Shown here one piece after another: positions 33,931 to 44,895 of a DNA stretch of 64,000 nt (positions are counted from its first letter, which is position 1; the number at the start of each line of letters is the position of its first letter). A model generated the notes under the pieces. The model ran no database searches. It had not been told where the DNA came from and saw only the letters and a list, made by a program, of their open reading frames with translations. The stretch lies in contig CP136062.1 of assembly GCA_032622095.1 (NCBI GenBank), forward strand, positions 130,465,282 to 130,529,281. The letters are read 5' to 3'. Source of the DNA: Siphonodentalium dalli. Lineage: Eukaryota; Mollusca; Scaphopoda; Gadilida; Siphonodentaliidae. Made by a program: the position numbers and the translations under genes.

Positions 33931-36143
33931 TGTAATAAAGAAGACAGTTTGAAGAATGTAATGTATAACACGAGAAACGGGAAAACTTGAAATATGGAAG
34001 TATTCAAATTTCCCACATAAAATTTGAAAGCTAGTTTATAGTATAATTATATTATAATTTATATTTATGGCTAATAATATGATATTGGTGGCGTTACCAT
34101 TTCTGACTATGGTTTTCTTGTTTGTACTGTGTGACTGCTTCGTCGTATACCTAAGCGCGAAATAGATACCACAGCGTGTTCTTGTGGAGGTGTGACTATA
34201 ATTAAGTACGTGTGCACGTCTTTCCGCTCTAGTGAAGCTCCTGTAAAATTGTAGCCAGCCTTAGACTCGGCATTGCTCAACAACTGGTACAAGAACACCA
34301 TAGTCAGAAATGGTAACGCGCTCAAGATCATATATTATATACCCATGATTGTAATTATAGAATATAAAATATATTGGTTTCACGAATGACCATCTCATAG
34401 AATTAATCGCCTTGCACTTCTTGGCATCCGAATAACAATTGAAATTCCCAACTACTACCGGACTCGGCCTCCGGGTCGCCGTTCGACTTTTAATCCGTCC
34501 AAAAAATCCCATTCTATAAATAAAACGCTCATGTGCCCATTGTAATTAAGAAACAGCGAAACATTATACACGCGGAGCGCGGAATAATAATGTAACTGTC
34601 TCAGCGCTCAGAGACTCATGTGATTAAGTGCTATATAAATACTATCCATTGTTATTAGTATTCGACTTGGAATATAAATATAGCTTTGCTGCAATGCAGA
34701 GTCGTTTCAAATTATATGCATATAGGGGAAGACTATATGTGGGCATTTATTTTTACAAGGTTGACAGGACTGCACAAACAGCTACTATGTTGGAAACACA
34801 CCGCATAACCTTCATAACTTGTTAATATTATATATAACTGCAGAGGTGTGCTCCAACTCACATTTATTATTGTCCCAATACTTTGTGTATAAGCCACTTT
34901 GTCGAACAAAATGTACACAAAAGAACAGGAAACCATTAACAGGGGTGCAGAAGAAGCAAGTCTGTTGGGGAAACTTCGTAGAACCGTCTGGACGATTACT
35001 TGCTCCTGAATAATGTATGCCCTTTTATTGTATTGTATATGCATACAATGTGCTGTTAAAATAATGGCATGCCCTTTTATTAAATACGAGCTGGCACCTT
35101 TGCGTCCATTTCGGAGCACCAACCACTTTTGCCAAGTGCGACAAGTGCATATTAAGTGAACCCCAAGGGCATGTTCCCCGCGAACGTCACTGTCATAACG
35201 AGGCAACCATAACCGATGTGCACTGCATGTTTGGCAGCTGTGATTGCAAATTGCCTCTTAACAAACCAGAGAACTGATCGGACACAATTTTGTTACGCAG
35301 ATCAGTTGTGTGATTGGATAATTACCCGCGACCCCAGGCTATTGTCGGTGATGAAACGATGAAGCGTAAAAGTGCATGGCTGCATGTATCTCCACAGGAC
35401 ATTGTACATGCTGAGATTGAACACTTCTGACTTCACTGTTAGCTAAAGTATCTACGGACATCTGATTGACTTCATTGCCATAACTTTTTCGATAGTGATA
35501 TTAATATCATCTGTTCGGGGCTAGAAAATCAAATCTGCGAATGTGATATGATAGCGAAGAACATGCACTCAAATTCTAAACTTAGTTTTCCTTTGAAAAT
35601 TGCGGGAAATATCTGCTGACGCATCATTGACGATTTTGTTAAAGTATATGATATCACATGCATGTTTGTTCCAAATGTAGTAGAAACCAAATTTATTTAG
35701 GCCTTGAAACAAGTTGCCAATACAGCAACTGTCGAAAATGTACAAATTTCTGTATGTATATATAAACAACACAATCGGTTCTCCTGGTATAACCCCACCA
35801 TCCAGTCCTGTCATAGTTCGACCAATTGTTTTCCAACTGTTATGATAGTTGAAGCCTTTTAGCTTCTTAATTTGTTGGGCCTCTTGTTTCGTGTTTCACA
35901 AGTACACGTAAATAGTGCACAAATAAATAGAACATTTCTAAATAGTCAAACTTGGTCCTTATATTCCGAGATGTTGCCGATTTTATAATCCATATATACA
36001 AAGTCATGATTCTGTTATAGGTTTTCTTTTTTCTTTTTAAAATACGATAAAACTCGCAACTGGCGGAGTCAAAATAACAAATAAGTATTGCACCACGTTC
36101 TCTCTATTAGCGGCTAGTTTATTCCCATGATATTTAAATGTTG
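33931..36143. other. Non-coding stretch, nothing recognised
   Basis: The longest frame (157 codons, minus, 34733-35206) shows no domain and has low-complexity hydrophobic patches. TCAGAAATGGTAACGC near 34302 recurs near 52704 with one change, so a small dispersed repeat may pass through here. Confidence 0.45.
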
Positions 36144-36554
36144 AGCCCATCACGAATTGCTTAAACGTCCGTGGCGGTTTGGGGCCTCCAATAATATATG
36201 GTAGAAATTGGCTGTTCCGCAGGGATAACAATATAACATATAACAATAAACACCTAAAAAAGTAAGTTCGCCTTGATAGTTTCGAGGTTATCTTTATATA
36301 TAGTAATCATATATTGCAATGAAACATTGGTAAGATAATCTCTTTAACGAGCCCATCACGAATTGCTTAAAAGTCCGCGGCGGTTTGGGGTCTCAAATAA
36401 TATATGGTAGAATTTGCCGGTTCCGCAGGATCACAATATAACACATAACGATAAACACCTAAAAAAATAAGTTCCCCTTCATAATTTAGAGGTTATCTTC
36501 ATATGTAGTAATCATATTGCAATGGAACTTTGGTAAGATAATCTCTTCAACGTG
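36144..36554 (+). repeat. 206-bp tandem duplication
   Basis: GAGCCCATCACGAATTGCTT begins both copies (36144 and 36350). Both continue through AATATATGGTAGAA, ATAAACACCTAAAAAA and GGTAAGATAATCTCTT with about 88% identity by eye. Confidence 0.8.
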
Positions 36555-37248
36555 AACATATCTTATAACTAATGATATAGTGCGTGGCTGCCTGAATGAA
36601 AACGGTGTCCCTAACTATCGTGAAATGGGGTTACATGCGGAACTCAGCTGTTCTTCGCGTGAGTCGTTACGTTTTCTATCCTCATAACGCTTTTGTAACT
36701 TTTGAATTGAGTGCTACCATCGCATCAGCGTTGATCACCCAAGCAAAGCTCCATGCAGTGTTCGATCCCCTGCTACGCAAGACATACCGCTGCCAGTCCA
36801 TACGCAGAATGAGAGCAAATGACTCATTATTTTATTTGAGACTTTTGTATATGTTACAATTCATTCCGCATTATTCTGAGAAACTGAACTCTCCATATTC
36901 ATTTGAAAATTGTCTAGATCAAGCTAGAAAAATTGTAACTGACAAAACACTTCAATAAAAAGTTATAGATTTAATTAAGAAAATCCACATGCCAGCAACG
37001 GTCAGACATAGCGTAGCGAGGGGACTGAACTTTGTTTTGCAGCTTCCACCCAAGCATGCCATCACTCAATGCGTTGTCATTAACTCGCTTTATCAGTCAT
37101 AACATACTGAATATAGATGTACAATTTCCCCGATAATCAGTCTCAGGATTCGTGAGATACAGTGTAATATATCGGAGAGGACGAACTCGAAACCCCAGTT
37201 GCAGTTATAGAATTTTAAATCTTGCGGATATTTATAAGAACTCATTTA
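36555..37248. other. Unassigned stretch with a 120-codon frame
   Basis: An open frame at 36596-36958 (plus) encodes a mixed-composition peptide without recognised motifs, TM segments or splice context. It may be chance. Confidence 0.3.
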
Positions 37249-37423
37249 AGCTGCTTTCACAGGCCTGTGGCTGACACATGCGGCCAATGCATGCGGCTAT
37301 CGGGTTGGACTCAACGTTTCAGACCATACATACATGCGGCTGGCGCAGTTAAACGCATCCATGCAATTTCAAAAAGTTTTGAAATCGGTTGCGTTTAACT
37401 GCGTCAGATCTGTGAAAGCAGCT
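37249..37423. mobile_element. Harbinger-like MITE
   Basis: It is 175 bp with perfect 14-bp terminal inverted repeats, AGCTGCTTTCACAG and CTGTGAAAGCAGCT. TTA lies on both sides (37246-37248 and 37424-37426). A 3-bp TTA duplication with such ends suits PIF/Harbinger. Subterminal inverted words GCGCAGTTAAACGCA and TGCGTTTAACTGCGT add a second stem. Confidence 0.75.
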
Positions 37424-37426
37424 TTA

Positions 37427-38134
37427 TATGTTTTCAAAAATATTCTGCGTTGATGAGTTTTGATATCTATCTTTCCAAATTGCTTACACTTAATGTGGGG
37501 GCTCAAACGAGCCATGTCGTTTGATATGCTTTGACACGAGCATGTTGAATATTGCATGAAGCTAATAAGAAGTTATGTTCCGTTGTTCCAGTGGTTCGGT
37601 GCTTGTGCACTTTACCGAATTCGGTATCTATAATTAACAAACAAGACAAGCATTCAAATATTCACACGCAACCAATCAATCAATCAAGCAATCATGCAAT
37701 ACTTATTTACATCGATAAGAGTCGATTATCAGAATGGAAATCAACCTTTCCCTTGGGAAAATATTGCTTCTGGGTATCATATTCGCAGGGCCAGCATTGT
37801 AATTTCGTATATACACTGAGTCGCTTCGGCGAAATTGATAGATTATCATGAATAATATTGATAGCCTTTAGCAGCTGATGCGGTGATTGGGGTCCACATA
37901 TTAAGTTCAGCTCGGTCTGCCAGAGCTACTAATTATAGTATATAGTTACATACTCATTTCTCGATTCCTGTTGACAATCGAGTGAAAATTGATACACCAT
38001 TCCATCAACTGAATGCATATGATATGCTGTCAAGAAGACACGAATAGGCAACATCCAAGTGTTTCGAACCTGGACACATTGTCGACAAGAAACCAGATTT
38101 ATATTTCACCGGGTTTACTCTGTTTCCTTCTTAA
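37427..38134. other. Non-coding stretch, nothing recognised
   Basis: AATCAATCAATCAAGCAATC near 37673 is a short microsatellite. No supported gene. Confidence 0.5.
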
Positions 38135-39110
38135 TTATAGACACGAACTGAGTTGCTTGTAGAGACGGTCCGGGTTTCGTTTGGTGCCATTTTGCCTGGT
38201 TTGATATGGACAAACCATGCAATGTGTTGTTTCACATCATTGGGGGAAATCGACCACTAAATGTGCAATATAAATTGCGTGGTTTCGAACCCCGACATAT
38301 CAGTCACTCAGTATTTAAGCCTGATATCACTTCTTCTATAATTTCCTCTTTCCTGTAACTTTTATTATATAGTACCATGTATAGTACCATGTAGGCCCAT
38401 TAATTCCTTATCCTATATCTGATGACTGTTGGACGTGAACATTAAGCAAGTTGTATCACTTTTATTTCACCAATCAACACCAATCACTTAATACTTTATC
38501 ACATGTTCTGTCTATGTGTTTGCTTGTTACTTTGTTTGTCCAGATTACTCTACCTATGAAGGTGATGATTGTCGATAAACTGATCTATCTATCTAAGCTG
38601 GATCTGAGTTGAGGGACACCGATCGCTAAGAAATGATAATTTGTTCACATACGAAGCAATGAACATATCACACTGAGTCAGTGCATCCATCCATTTTGAT
38701 ATAACTAATCACTGACGAATGAACTGATGTGTCAAATTCTTCTCATTTGTTATGCCGAGTCAATTTGTCTCGGTCCGTATATATCGCCCACTGAAATCAC
38801 TCATTTATGTTTCTTCAAGTGGCAAACACTATTGCATGTCTCAAATTGGCGAAGAATGTCAATGCAATATACGTTACGTCATTTTTGGGTATTGTCTTCT
38901 CAGTAAATTTACATTTCATATGGTACATTTTCCCGGATATCCACCCATGTTTAATAAAATTGTCAGTTTATATTGCACATTTAGTAGTCGATTTCCGCCC
39001 TCCAAGGAAGTGAAACAACACGTTGCATGGTTTATCCATATCACACTTGGCAAAATGGCACCAAACGAAAACCGGACCGTCTCTACAAGTAACCCAGATC
39101 GTGTCTATAA
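38135..39110. mobile_element. Inverted-repeat element with ~143-bp arms
   Basis: The left arm 38135-38277 is the reverse complement of 38967-39110 at about 85% identity by eye. Both ends start TTATAGACACGA. Read inward, both arms can be translated through a shared phrase, CRDGPxFVWCHFA ... DMDKPCNVLFH; the left arm has a stop before it. Several differences between arms are synonymous. It may be a foldback element or two inverted copies of an old exon-like repeat. The unit at 38790-38960 reappears, diverged, at 40100-40260. Confidence 0.6.
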
Positions 39111-39126
39111 CCTCTGGGGGAATTAA

Positions 39127-39556
39127 AGGTACGGTTGGCCTTGGCGGTGGGTATCCTGTGAAAATATTTCCACCCGTCAAAAACCGCCACAAACAGAAAG
39201 AACATCAAAATGTAGACAGACTTTGTCCGTATATAAATAAGAAATATCCCATAAACTGTATGTTGTTCTCATATGTTTAACCATTGTTATGTAAACAAAA
39301 GCATAAAAAGTTCCTGATATGGAACTAATAAAGAGCGGTTATGCCATTTATGTGTGATTAGCCAGTAGCATTGTGCTGTCCTCTGCAACCCAATCAGACT
39401 CTTGCTTAGGTAAAATATAGTAGGTATTTATGATAACATGCTGTTTACGCGATGGTCATGGTATATATGAACGAAACTGTATGCGTTATAATGTTTTTTC
39501 TGTTTACGGTGTTTGGAACAATATGAATATTTTCGACAATTAAGGCCTCACGTGCC
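39127..39556 (-). mobile_element. TTAA-flanked MITE, internally deleted copy
   Basis: Left TTAA 39123-39126, right TTAA 39557-39560. The ends are AGGTACGGTTGGCCTT and, reversed, GGCACGTGAGGCCTTAATT. It lacks ~70 internal bases present in the other copies. The right TTAA is shared with the next copy, which lies in opposite orientation. Confidence 0.83.
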
Positions 39557-39560
39557 TTAA

Positions 39561-40062
39561 AGGCACGGTTGGCCTTAATTGTCAAAAATATTCATATTTT
39601 TCCAAACACCGTAAACAGAAAAACATTAAAACGCATACAGTTTCGTTCATATATACCATGACCATCGCGTACATAGCATGCTATCATAAAGACCTACTAT
39701 ATTCTACTATATTTTACCTAAACAAGAGCCTGATTGTGTTACAGAACACAGCACAATGCTACTGGCTGATCACACACAAATGGCATAAACGCTCTTTATT
39801 AGTCCCATATCAGGAATTCACCAACAAGAACGCTCTTTATGTTTACCATCATAATATAAACAAACACAAGAAAAGTAACTTTTTATGTTTTTGTTTACAT
39901 AACAATGGTCAAACATATGACAATAACATACTGTTTATGTGATATTTCTTATTTGTATACGGACAAAGTCTGTCTAAATTTTGATGTTCTTTCTGTTTGT
40001 GGCGGTATTTGACGGGTGGAAATATTTTCGCAGGATACCCACCGCCAAGGCCAACCGTACCT
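39561..40062 (+). mobile_element. TTAA-flanked MITE, full-length copy
   Basis: It is 502 bp, with TTAA at 39557-39560 and 40063-40066. The ends are AGGCACGGTTGGCCTT and, reversed, AGGTACGGTTGGCCTT. Interior blocks are shared with the 44- and 55-kb copies: AACACCGTAAACAG, CGCTCTTTATTAG, AACGCTCTTTATGTTTACC and GACAAAGTCTGTCT. Non-autonomous, piggyBac-like by target and ends. Confidence 0.85.
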
Positions 40063-40099
40063 TTAAACGATTGCATGCATGGATGCCGACAGTGTGGTA

Positions 40100-40260
40100 T
40101 TTTAGTTTTCTTCAATAAGCAAACCTGTTTGGATGTCTAACGTACCAAAGCATTATATACGCTACGTCGTTTTATGGCATTATGTTTGCAGTAAATTTCA
40201 TATGTCTAAACCTTTTGTTCATTGTCCGGATGACACCAACATGGGTTATTTATAAATTTT
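40100..40260 (+). repeat. Diverged copy of the 38790-38960 segment
   Basis: ATATACGCTACGTCGTTTTATGG-like sequence, GCAGTAAATTTCATAT and CATGGGTTATTTATAAA correspond in order to ATATACGTTACGTCATTTTTGGG, TCAGTAAATTTACATTTCAT and CATGTTTAATAAA at 38862-38960. Hydrophobic residues are kept in one frame, but this copy is broken. Confidence 0.5.
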
Positions 40261-40262
40261 GA

Positions 40263-40939
40263 CTATAACCTGCAATACCTCTATACTCAGTGATGAACGA
40301 GATTTCGACTTCCTCACGATCTCAGCAAAAATATTGTATTCAACATGTGTTAATTGTTGAGAAGCCGATGGTCAAAATAATAAATGATGGGTCTGGTTTG
40401 TAATGGCAGGAACTGCTCAAATTATATTACATCGTTAGAAAAATCACTGGGAAATGTTAGTTACACACCTGTACAGCATATATAATCTATAAAATCTCCA
40501 GACATACGGCTACTCAAATAATTATGTTTTGAGTACTGATATATCAGTATAGCTGATAACAATTTTCTTAACTTCGTTATAAAGCTAGTATCGATGTATG
40601 TGGACTATATCGTGACTTTCCAGATATCTAATTTCAGGTTATATAATTGGATCCCGCTAAAAAAGTTAATATAAAGGTAATCACCATATGTTAACCGCGC
40701 ATACACCTAGCCACTGTGATAGTTTGTCGTATTTATAAATTTCCACTAATGTTTCCAACGATGTATATTATTTGGCCAGTTTCTACCGCAACAAACCAGA
40801 CCCGCCATAGCATTTTCATAACTGAATGCCCTCCAATAAGTAGTCATGGTAATTAAATTACAACGTTCAGCTAATAGTTTGAACAAACAACTTCTTGGTG
40901 TTTATTGAAATTATTAGCTTGAACAACTTAACACCAAAG
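40263..40939. other. Non-coding stretch, nothing firm
   Basis: ATAATTATGTTTTGAGTAC near 40528 weakly echoes the AACAATTATG word of the FGF-like remnants downstream. No feature supported. Confidence 0.4.
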
Positions 40940-41110
40940 CCATGCCTGTCATATGATTGTAGTAATGCACACCTGTAAAATAAAGAGTACTTATGGGGGT
41001 ATACAATAAGTAGCCGAAGGGTGGTATGTGCAAATAACTGTTCCGTTTCACAAAGTCTACCAGATAAACTATTATACCCGGTTAATTTTAAACAATTATG
41101 TTCGTGAGTA
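40940..41110 (+). pseudogene. Decayed FGF-like exon copy, weakest
   Basis: AATAACTGTTCCGTTTCACA (41031-41050) and TTTTAAACAATTATGTTCG (41086-41104) align in order with GGACTGTTCCACAGAAAG and TTTCAAAAACAATTATGG of the copy at 42582-43015. Translation gives only fragments. Identity is low and the call depends on the better copy. Confidence 0.3.
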
Positions 41111-41218
41111 GTTACTCGCTTGATTTCCATTGATCATTTGTTTGAACGTTCCGCTAATAAATTGACCGAACAGCCTCAAACAACATTACAATAATGTCCT
41201 TGTTTTGTATTACTGTCT

Positions 41219-41430
41219 GTCGCTATATATAGTAAGTGAACATCTCTAAACAAAACTTTAAAGATAATTTCATTATATACATTGGAACTGAATGGAAGAA
41301 TCAAATAAACCAATTGAATGTGTAGCGAACTGTTCCGCAGTGCAGCGTGTCCACTTCTATAATACAAACTTTCACAGAACTCATTCGAATACCGTCACCG
41401 ACTATAGGCTATATGTCCATTATAAATGAG
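41219..41430 (+). pseudogene. Decayed FGF-like exon copy
   Basis: AGTGAACATCTCT, ATATACATTGG, CCAATTGAATGTGTAGCGAAC and CTGTTCCGCAG correspond in order to ACTGAACATCCCTC, ATATATTTTT, CCAATTCAGTAACC and ACTGTTCCACAG at 42583-42700. There are stops in every frame. The matching next segment lies at 42370-42450, beyond an inserted hairpin-ended element. Confidence 0.4.
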
Positions 41431-41746
41431 GAGTTTTTATTTTTATGACAGCATAATTAAATTTGCAACTGTACTAGTATTTTGCATTCCAGAAAGATAA
41501 CAAATACATGATTTGAGCTGGCCATGCATGCTCACACAGCGTCGGTCTCTTCGCTTGACCAGTCCAGCATAATGTCCTGCCATAAATAGGCACTTATATA
41601 CACATTCTAGATAGTGTAAACAATTAAATGAAAATAAATAAAATTTTAAACTGACTACACTGTAGATAGATCTAAATTGTATACGAAAATTAATAACATT
41701 TGCACGTGCGTGATTGTGTGACTGTATATATGAATTGTATGTATGT
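41431..41746. other. Short unassigned gap
   Basis: A+T-rich sequence between an exon remnant and the hairpin-ended element. Nothing recognised. Confidence 0.45.
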
Positions 41747-42301
41747 TATTATTATCCATCCCTTAACTAACACCATTTCCGATTGGGCAAAAGCCGCCAC
41801 GTGATAGTCCTGGAAAAAGTCATATTGGACTCCCGAAAGTCATATTGGACTCCCGACTGTACAATATCACTTTTTATTGGACTCCGTGACGTCAGGAATT
41901 CATTCTATTGCGAAATGTGATGCGCGCGCAACACTGATGGATTTTAGCAGACGTTTCACTTCCGCATTGAGTTTTTTTTCTCACTTCCGTGTTTACTTTT
42001 CCAAATCATACTTTCTGATGATCAAAATACAGGCTTTTATAGAGAATTAAGTGCCGACAAATACCAAAAATAACCACAAAAGTTTTATTCCCAAAATTTG
42101 GATAAACATACAGATGGATAATAAAAAATGTCATTATACAATGTTGTGTACAGTATGAGTTTTCCTTGTACTCGTCCAGGTTGTGGTGAAAAGTCATATT
42201 GGACTCGAGACTGGCGTGTCTCGTCCAATATGACTTTTCACCACAACCTGGACTCGTACAAGAAAAACACATACTGTACACAACATTGTATAATAACTTT
42301 A
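41747..42301 (-). mobile_element. Hairpin-ended element, copy 2
   Basis: This is the reverse-orientation partner of 15004-15572. The hairpin arms (42133-42295) are near-perfect, with ~75 pairs around a short loop. The other part matches block for block, including CACGTGATAGTCCTGG and a doubled AAAGTCATATTGGACTCCCG. The two copies are similar enough to suggest fairly recent movement. No protein. Confidence 0.75.
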
Positions 42302-42369
42302 TATTCTTTTTCTAAAATGTCTTATGTATGTTATGCGATACAGATGATGATGAAGATGATGATCCAAAT

Positions 42370-42450
42370 CCGATTGCTTTCAAACAATTATGTTCACGAC
42401 ATCCAATGTCATTGGAATAAAAATAACATTATGTTACTATTGATATCTTA
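42370..42450 (+). pseudogene. FGF-like exon fragment
   Basis: GCTTTCAAACAATTATGTTC followed by CCAATGTCATTGGAATAAAAA aligns with GCTTTCAAAAACAATTATGG and CCATGTCAATGCAATAAAAA in the main copy. The readable residues NNYVHDIQCHWNKNN mirror NNYGYDVPCQCNKKQ. No full reading frame. Confidence 0.45.
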
Positions 42451-42581
42451 ATAATAGCAGTTGCGTAGTTACGTTATTTCAATTGATCATTTGTATGAAT
42501 GTTCAGGTAATAATATAAGCAAACAATCTTATGTTTCTAACTGAAATTTTCTACATTTAAGTCTTTTTTTTCTGCTTTTAG

Positions 42582-43015
42582 CAACTGAACATCCCTCAAT
42601 GAAGAAAGGAGCACTCCATTGTATATATTTTTATAACTGAGGTGGAAAACCAATTCAGTAACCAACGTGCTGAATGTGGAACGGACTGTTCCACAGAAAG
42701 TCCGTTGCCACGTCTATCAGACAACCGTCAGGCTATGTTGCTTTCAAAAACAATTATGGTTACGATGTACCATGTCAATGCAATAAAAAACAGTGTTACC
42801 TTCGGACAACTGAACAATCTTATCCTACAACAGAATGGATCCTTTTACTGAATCGCGATGGAACTATCAACGGACCTTCCAGAGAAACACATCCATCCGT
42901 AAAAACGACAGCGTTCAGTTTAATAACTCGGGACGTATCGAGCGATTCCTCGTTGAGTGGAGCGGAGGAATACACACGAAGGCGCTCCAATAGATACCAG
43001 TGTAATCTTCTATAG
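42582..43015 (+). pseudogene. FGF-like (beta-trefoil) exon, probably broken
   Basis: A polypyrimidine tract and AG (42566-42581) look like a splice acceptor. The frame then reads TEHPSMKKGALHC, like the (K)xLYC strand at the start of FGF cores. It meets stops near 42638, 42659 and 42671, and reopens as KSVATSIRQPSGYVAFKNN, then CQCNKKQCYL, then EWILLLNRDG, then PSVKTTAF. Order and spacing resemble FGF strands: V.SIRG..S..YVA., the C-x-[FL] strand, W.VAL...G and K.T.FL. FGFs are secreted ligands of receptor tyrosine kinases. The stretch between the cysteine strand and the Trp is shorter than usual. With three in-frame stops I call it a pseudogene; a missed intron or assembly errors are alternatives. 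Confidence 0.45.
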
Positions 43016-43200
43016 AAAGCTAGTATCCGTTGTCTTGTGTGGAGTGAACCCGCTATTCAATTCGGCCAATATTTACTGCTTCACTAATTGATATTATAGC
43101 GGGGATGTATTTAATGCCCACGCACTCAAGAATCTCAGCACTTTCATCACGAATGGCCAACTTTGTGCGAGGTGACTGTGACCTGTGGGCATTGTGACAT

Positions 43201-43443
43201 GTGTGTAGCTGTGTTTGCTATGGCCATTTGACACCGCTTGTTCGTGCAAAGCGTTCGGCTTCAGGCCTTCTCCGGTGCAGACAAGTGAAAAATTACTTTG
43301 TTTGCACCGCATGCAGAAAGTCTCAGATTGAAAGCATTGCAAGAATGGCTGTTGTTATTGCAATTATCTGCATGTACCTTGGATACTTGATACTGATGCT
43401 AGTTGACATCGTTGTTGAAAATGAGATAGTGTTTATGATCTAG
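43201..43443 (+). CDS. Small single-pass membrane protein-like frame
   Basis: The 80-codon frame opens with GTG (internal ATG at 43345). It has a cysteine-containing stretch, NYFVCTACRKSQ, then a ~22-residue hydrophobic segment, AVVIAIICMYLGYLILMLVD, and a short acidic tail to TAG. Cysteines ahead of a membrane segment ending LMLVD recall the C-terminal part of TMEM9-like proteins, but spacing differs by about four residues and the tail is much shorter. It could be a terminal exon or chance. Its relation to the FGF-like segment 200 bases upstream is unknown. Confidence 0.2.
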   Translation: MCSCVCYGHLTPLVRAKRSASGLLRCRQVKNYFVCTACRKSQIESIARMAVVIAIICMYLGYLILMLVDIVVENEIVFMI

Positions 43444-43545
43444 TTGGGGAAAAACACCGAAAAATCTTTAGTTAATGGTTCACTGTCCACAGATATAATT
43501 AATATCTCGATGTTTCCTATATATATAACTGAAAAAGTGTAATAA

Positions 43546-43847
43546 ACCATTTATAGTCTATGTATGTATATATACCGCCGCAGAATATTGAATTACGGAG
43601 AAAACATCGTGGCTTTTTTTCCTATCACCCCCACTATGAAACGCCAATTAATCAAATTGTTTTCATAACATGTGCCTGCCCATAGTTTCGTTTGAACCAT
43701 TTATAGTCTATGTATATGTATATATACCGCCGCAGAATATTGAATTACTGAGAAAACATCGTGGCTTTTTTCCTATCACCCCCACTATGAAACGCCAATT
43801 AATCAAATTGTTTTCATAACATGTGCCTGCCCACTGTCTTCGTTTGA
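43546..43847 (+). repeat. 150-bp near-identical tandem duplication
   Basis: ACCATTTATAGTCTATGTAT begins each copy (43546 and 43696), and both end ATAACATGTGCCTGCCCA. Differences are a few bases and one T-run length, so the duplication is young. Confidence 0.85.
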
Positions 43848-43849
43848 GG

Positions 43850-44273
43850 TGTCACTGCACGCCAAACATATATCAAGTGTTCCAACTGTTGCAGAATTCC
43901 AACCTATGGTTGGGAAATTTCAAACACAGTTTATTACGGATGGCTGATTAGCCGGAATGCGAAGATACAAATTGTCGATGTCGAGTAATTTTTGTACAGT
44001 TTTCAAGCAAATGTATCAAATAAATGTTATAGCATATGCATACTATTCCCATATAAGCATTAAGTTATTGTATAGTCACTAGTCAGAGAGTGGCTTGAGT
44101 TTACACAACGTATCAACATAATTTTTTTAATGATGTGTGCCACGCGTTGACCAATCCACTATCCGTCTATCAATTTGATTTCGTCTTGTACACGGAAATC
44201 CGTAATTTAATTTATGCTCCAGTTATAAATTGAATTTATATTAAATTATTAACTTTGATTTTAAGATAACCTA
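43850..44273. other. Non-coding stretch, nothing recognised
   Basis: A+T-rich; contains a CCAACCTATGGTTGGGAAATTTC word resembling the 46-kb repeat. No gene. Confidence 0.45.
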
Positions 44274-44277
44274 TTAA

Positions 44278-44772
44278 AGGCACGTGAGGCCTTAATTGTC
44301 GAAAAATATTCATATTTGTTCCAAACACCGTAAACAGAAAAACATTAAAACGCATACAGTTTCGTTCATATATACCATGGCCATCGCGTAAACAGCATGT
44401 TATCATAAATACCTACTATATTTTACCTAAAGAAGGGCCTGATTGGGTTACAGATGACAGCACAATGCTACTGGCTAATCACACACAAATGGCATAAACG
44501 CTCTTTATTAGTTCCATATCAGGAATTCACAAACAAAGAACGCTCTTTATGTTTACCATCATAATATAAACAAACACCAGAAAAGTAACTTTTTATGCTT
44601 TTGTTTACATAACAATGGTTAAACATATGAGAATAACATACTGTTTATGCGATATTTCTTATTTATATACAGACAAAGTCTGTCTACGTTTTGATGTTCT
44701 TTCTGTTTGTGGCGGTTTTTGACGGGTGGAAATATTTTCACAGGATACCCACCGCCAAGGCCAACCGTACCT
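44278..44772 (+). mobile_element. TTAA-flanked MITE, full-length copy
   Basis: It is 495 bp, with TTAA at 44274-44277 and 44773-44776. The ends are AGGCACGTGAGGCCTTAATT and, reversed, AGGTACGGTTGGCCTTGG. It is highly similar to the copies at 39561 and 55535. No coding capacity. Confidence 0.85.
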
Positions 44773-44879
44773 TTAACCTGAACGTTTACAGAATACATAT
44801 TCGACTCAAATTACTTAGTGTTCTATATATTTATCGATATTAGATCGTTGTTATTACCAGGAATTTATTTAAAATGGCG

Positions 44880-44895
44880 TACAGTACCCCTTTAA
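44880..44895. mobile_element. Solo terminus of a second TTAA foldback family
   Basis: TACAGTACCCCT followed by TTAA is identical to the right end of the element at 48720-49049. No matching left end is seen, so this is a remnant or a chance word. Confidence 0.45.

Noticed and set aside
34733-35206. 157-codon minus-strand frame
   Set aside because: No domain, no repeat homology and no splice context; length is compatible with chance.
36596-36958. 120-codon plus-strand frame as a gene
   Set aside because: No recognised features or splice evidence; kept only as a note in the gap entry.
43201-43443. Firm assignment to TMEM9
   Set aside because: Spacing between the cysteine motif and the membrane segment differs and the C-terminal tail is far too short; kept as an unassigned frame.
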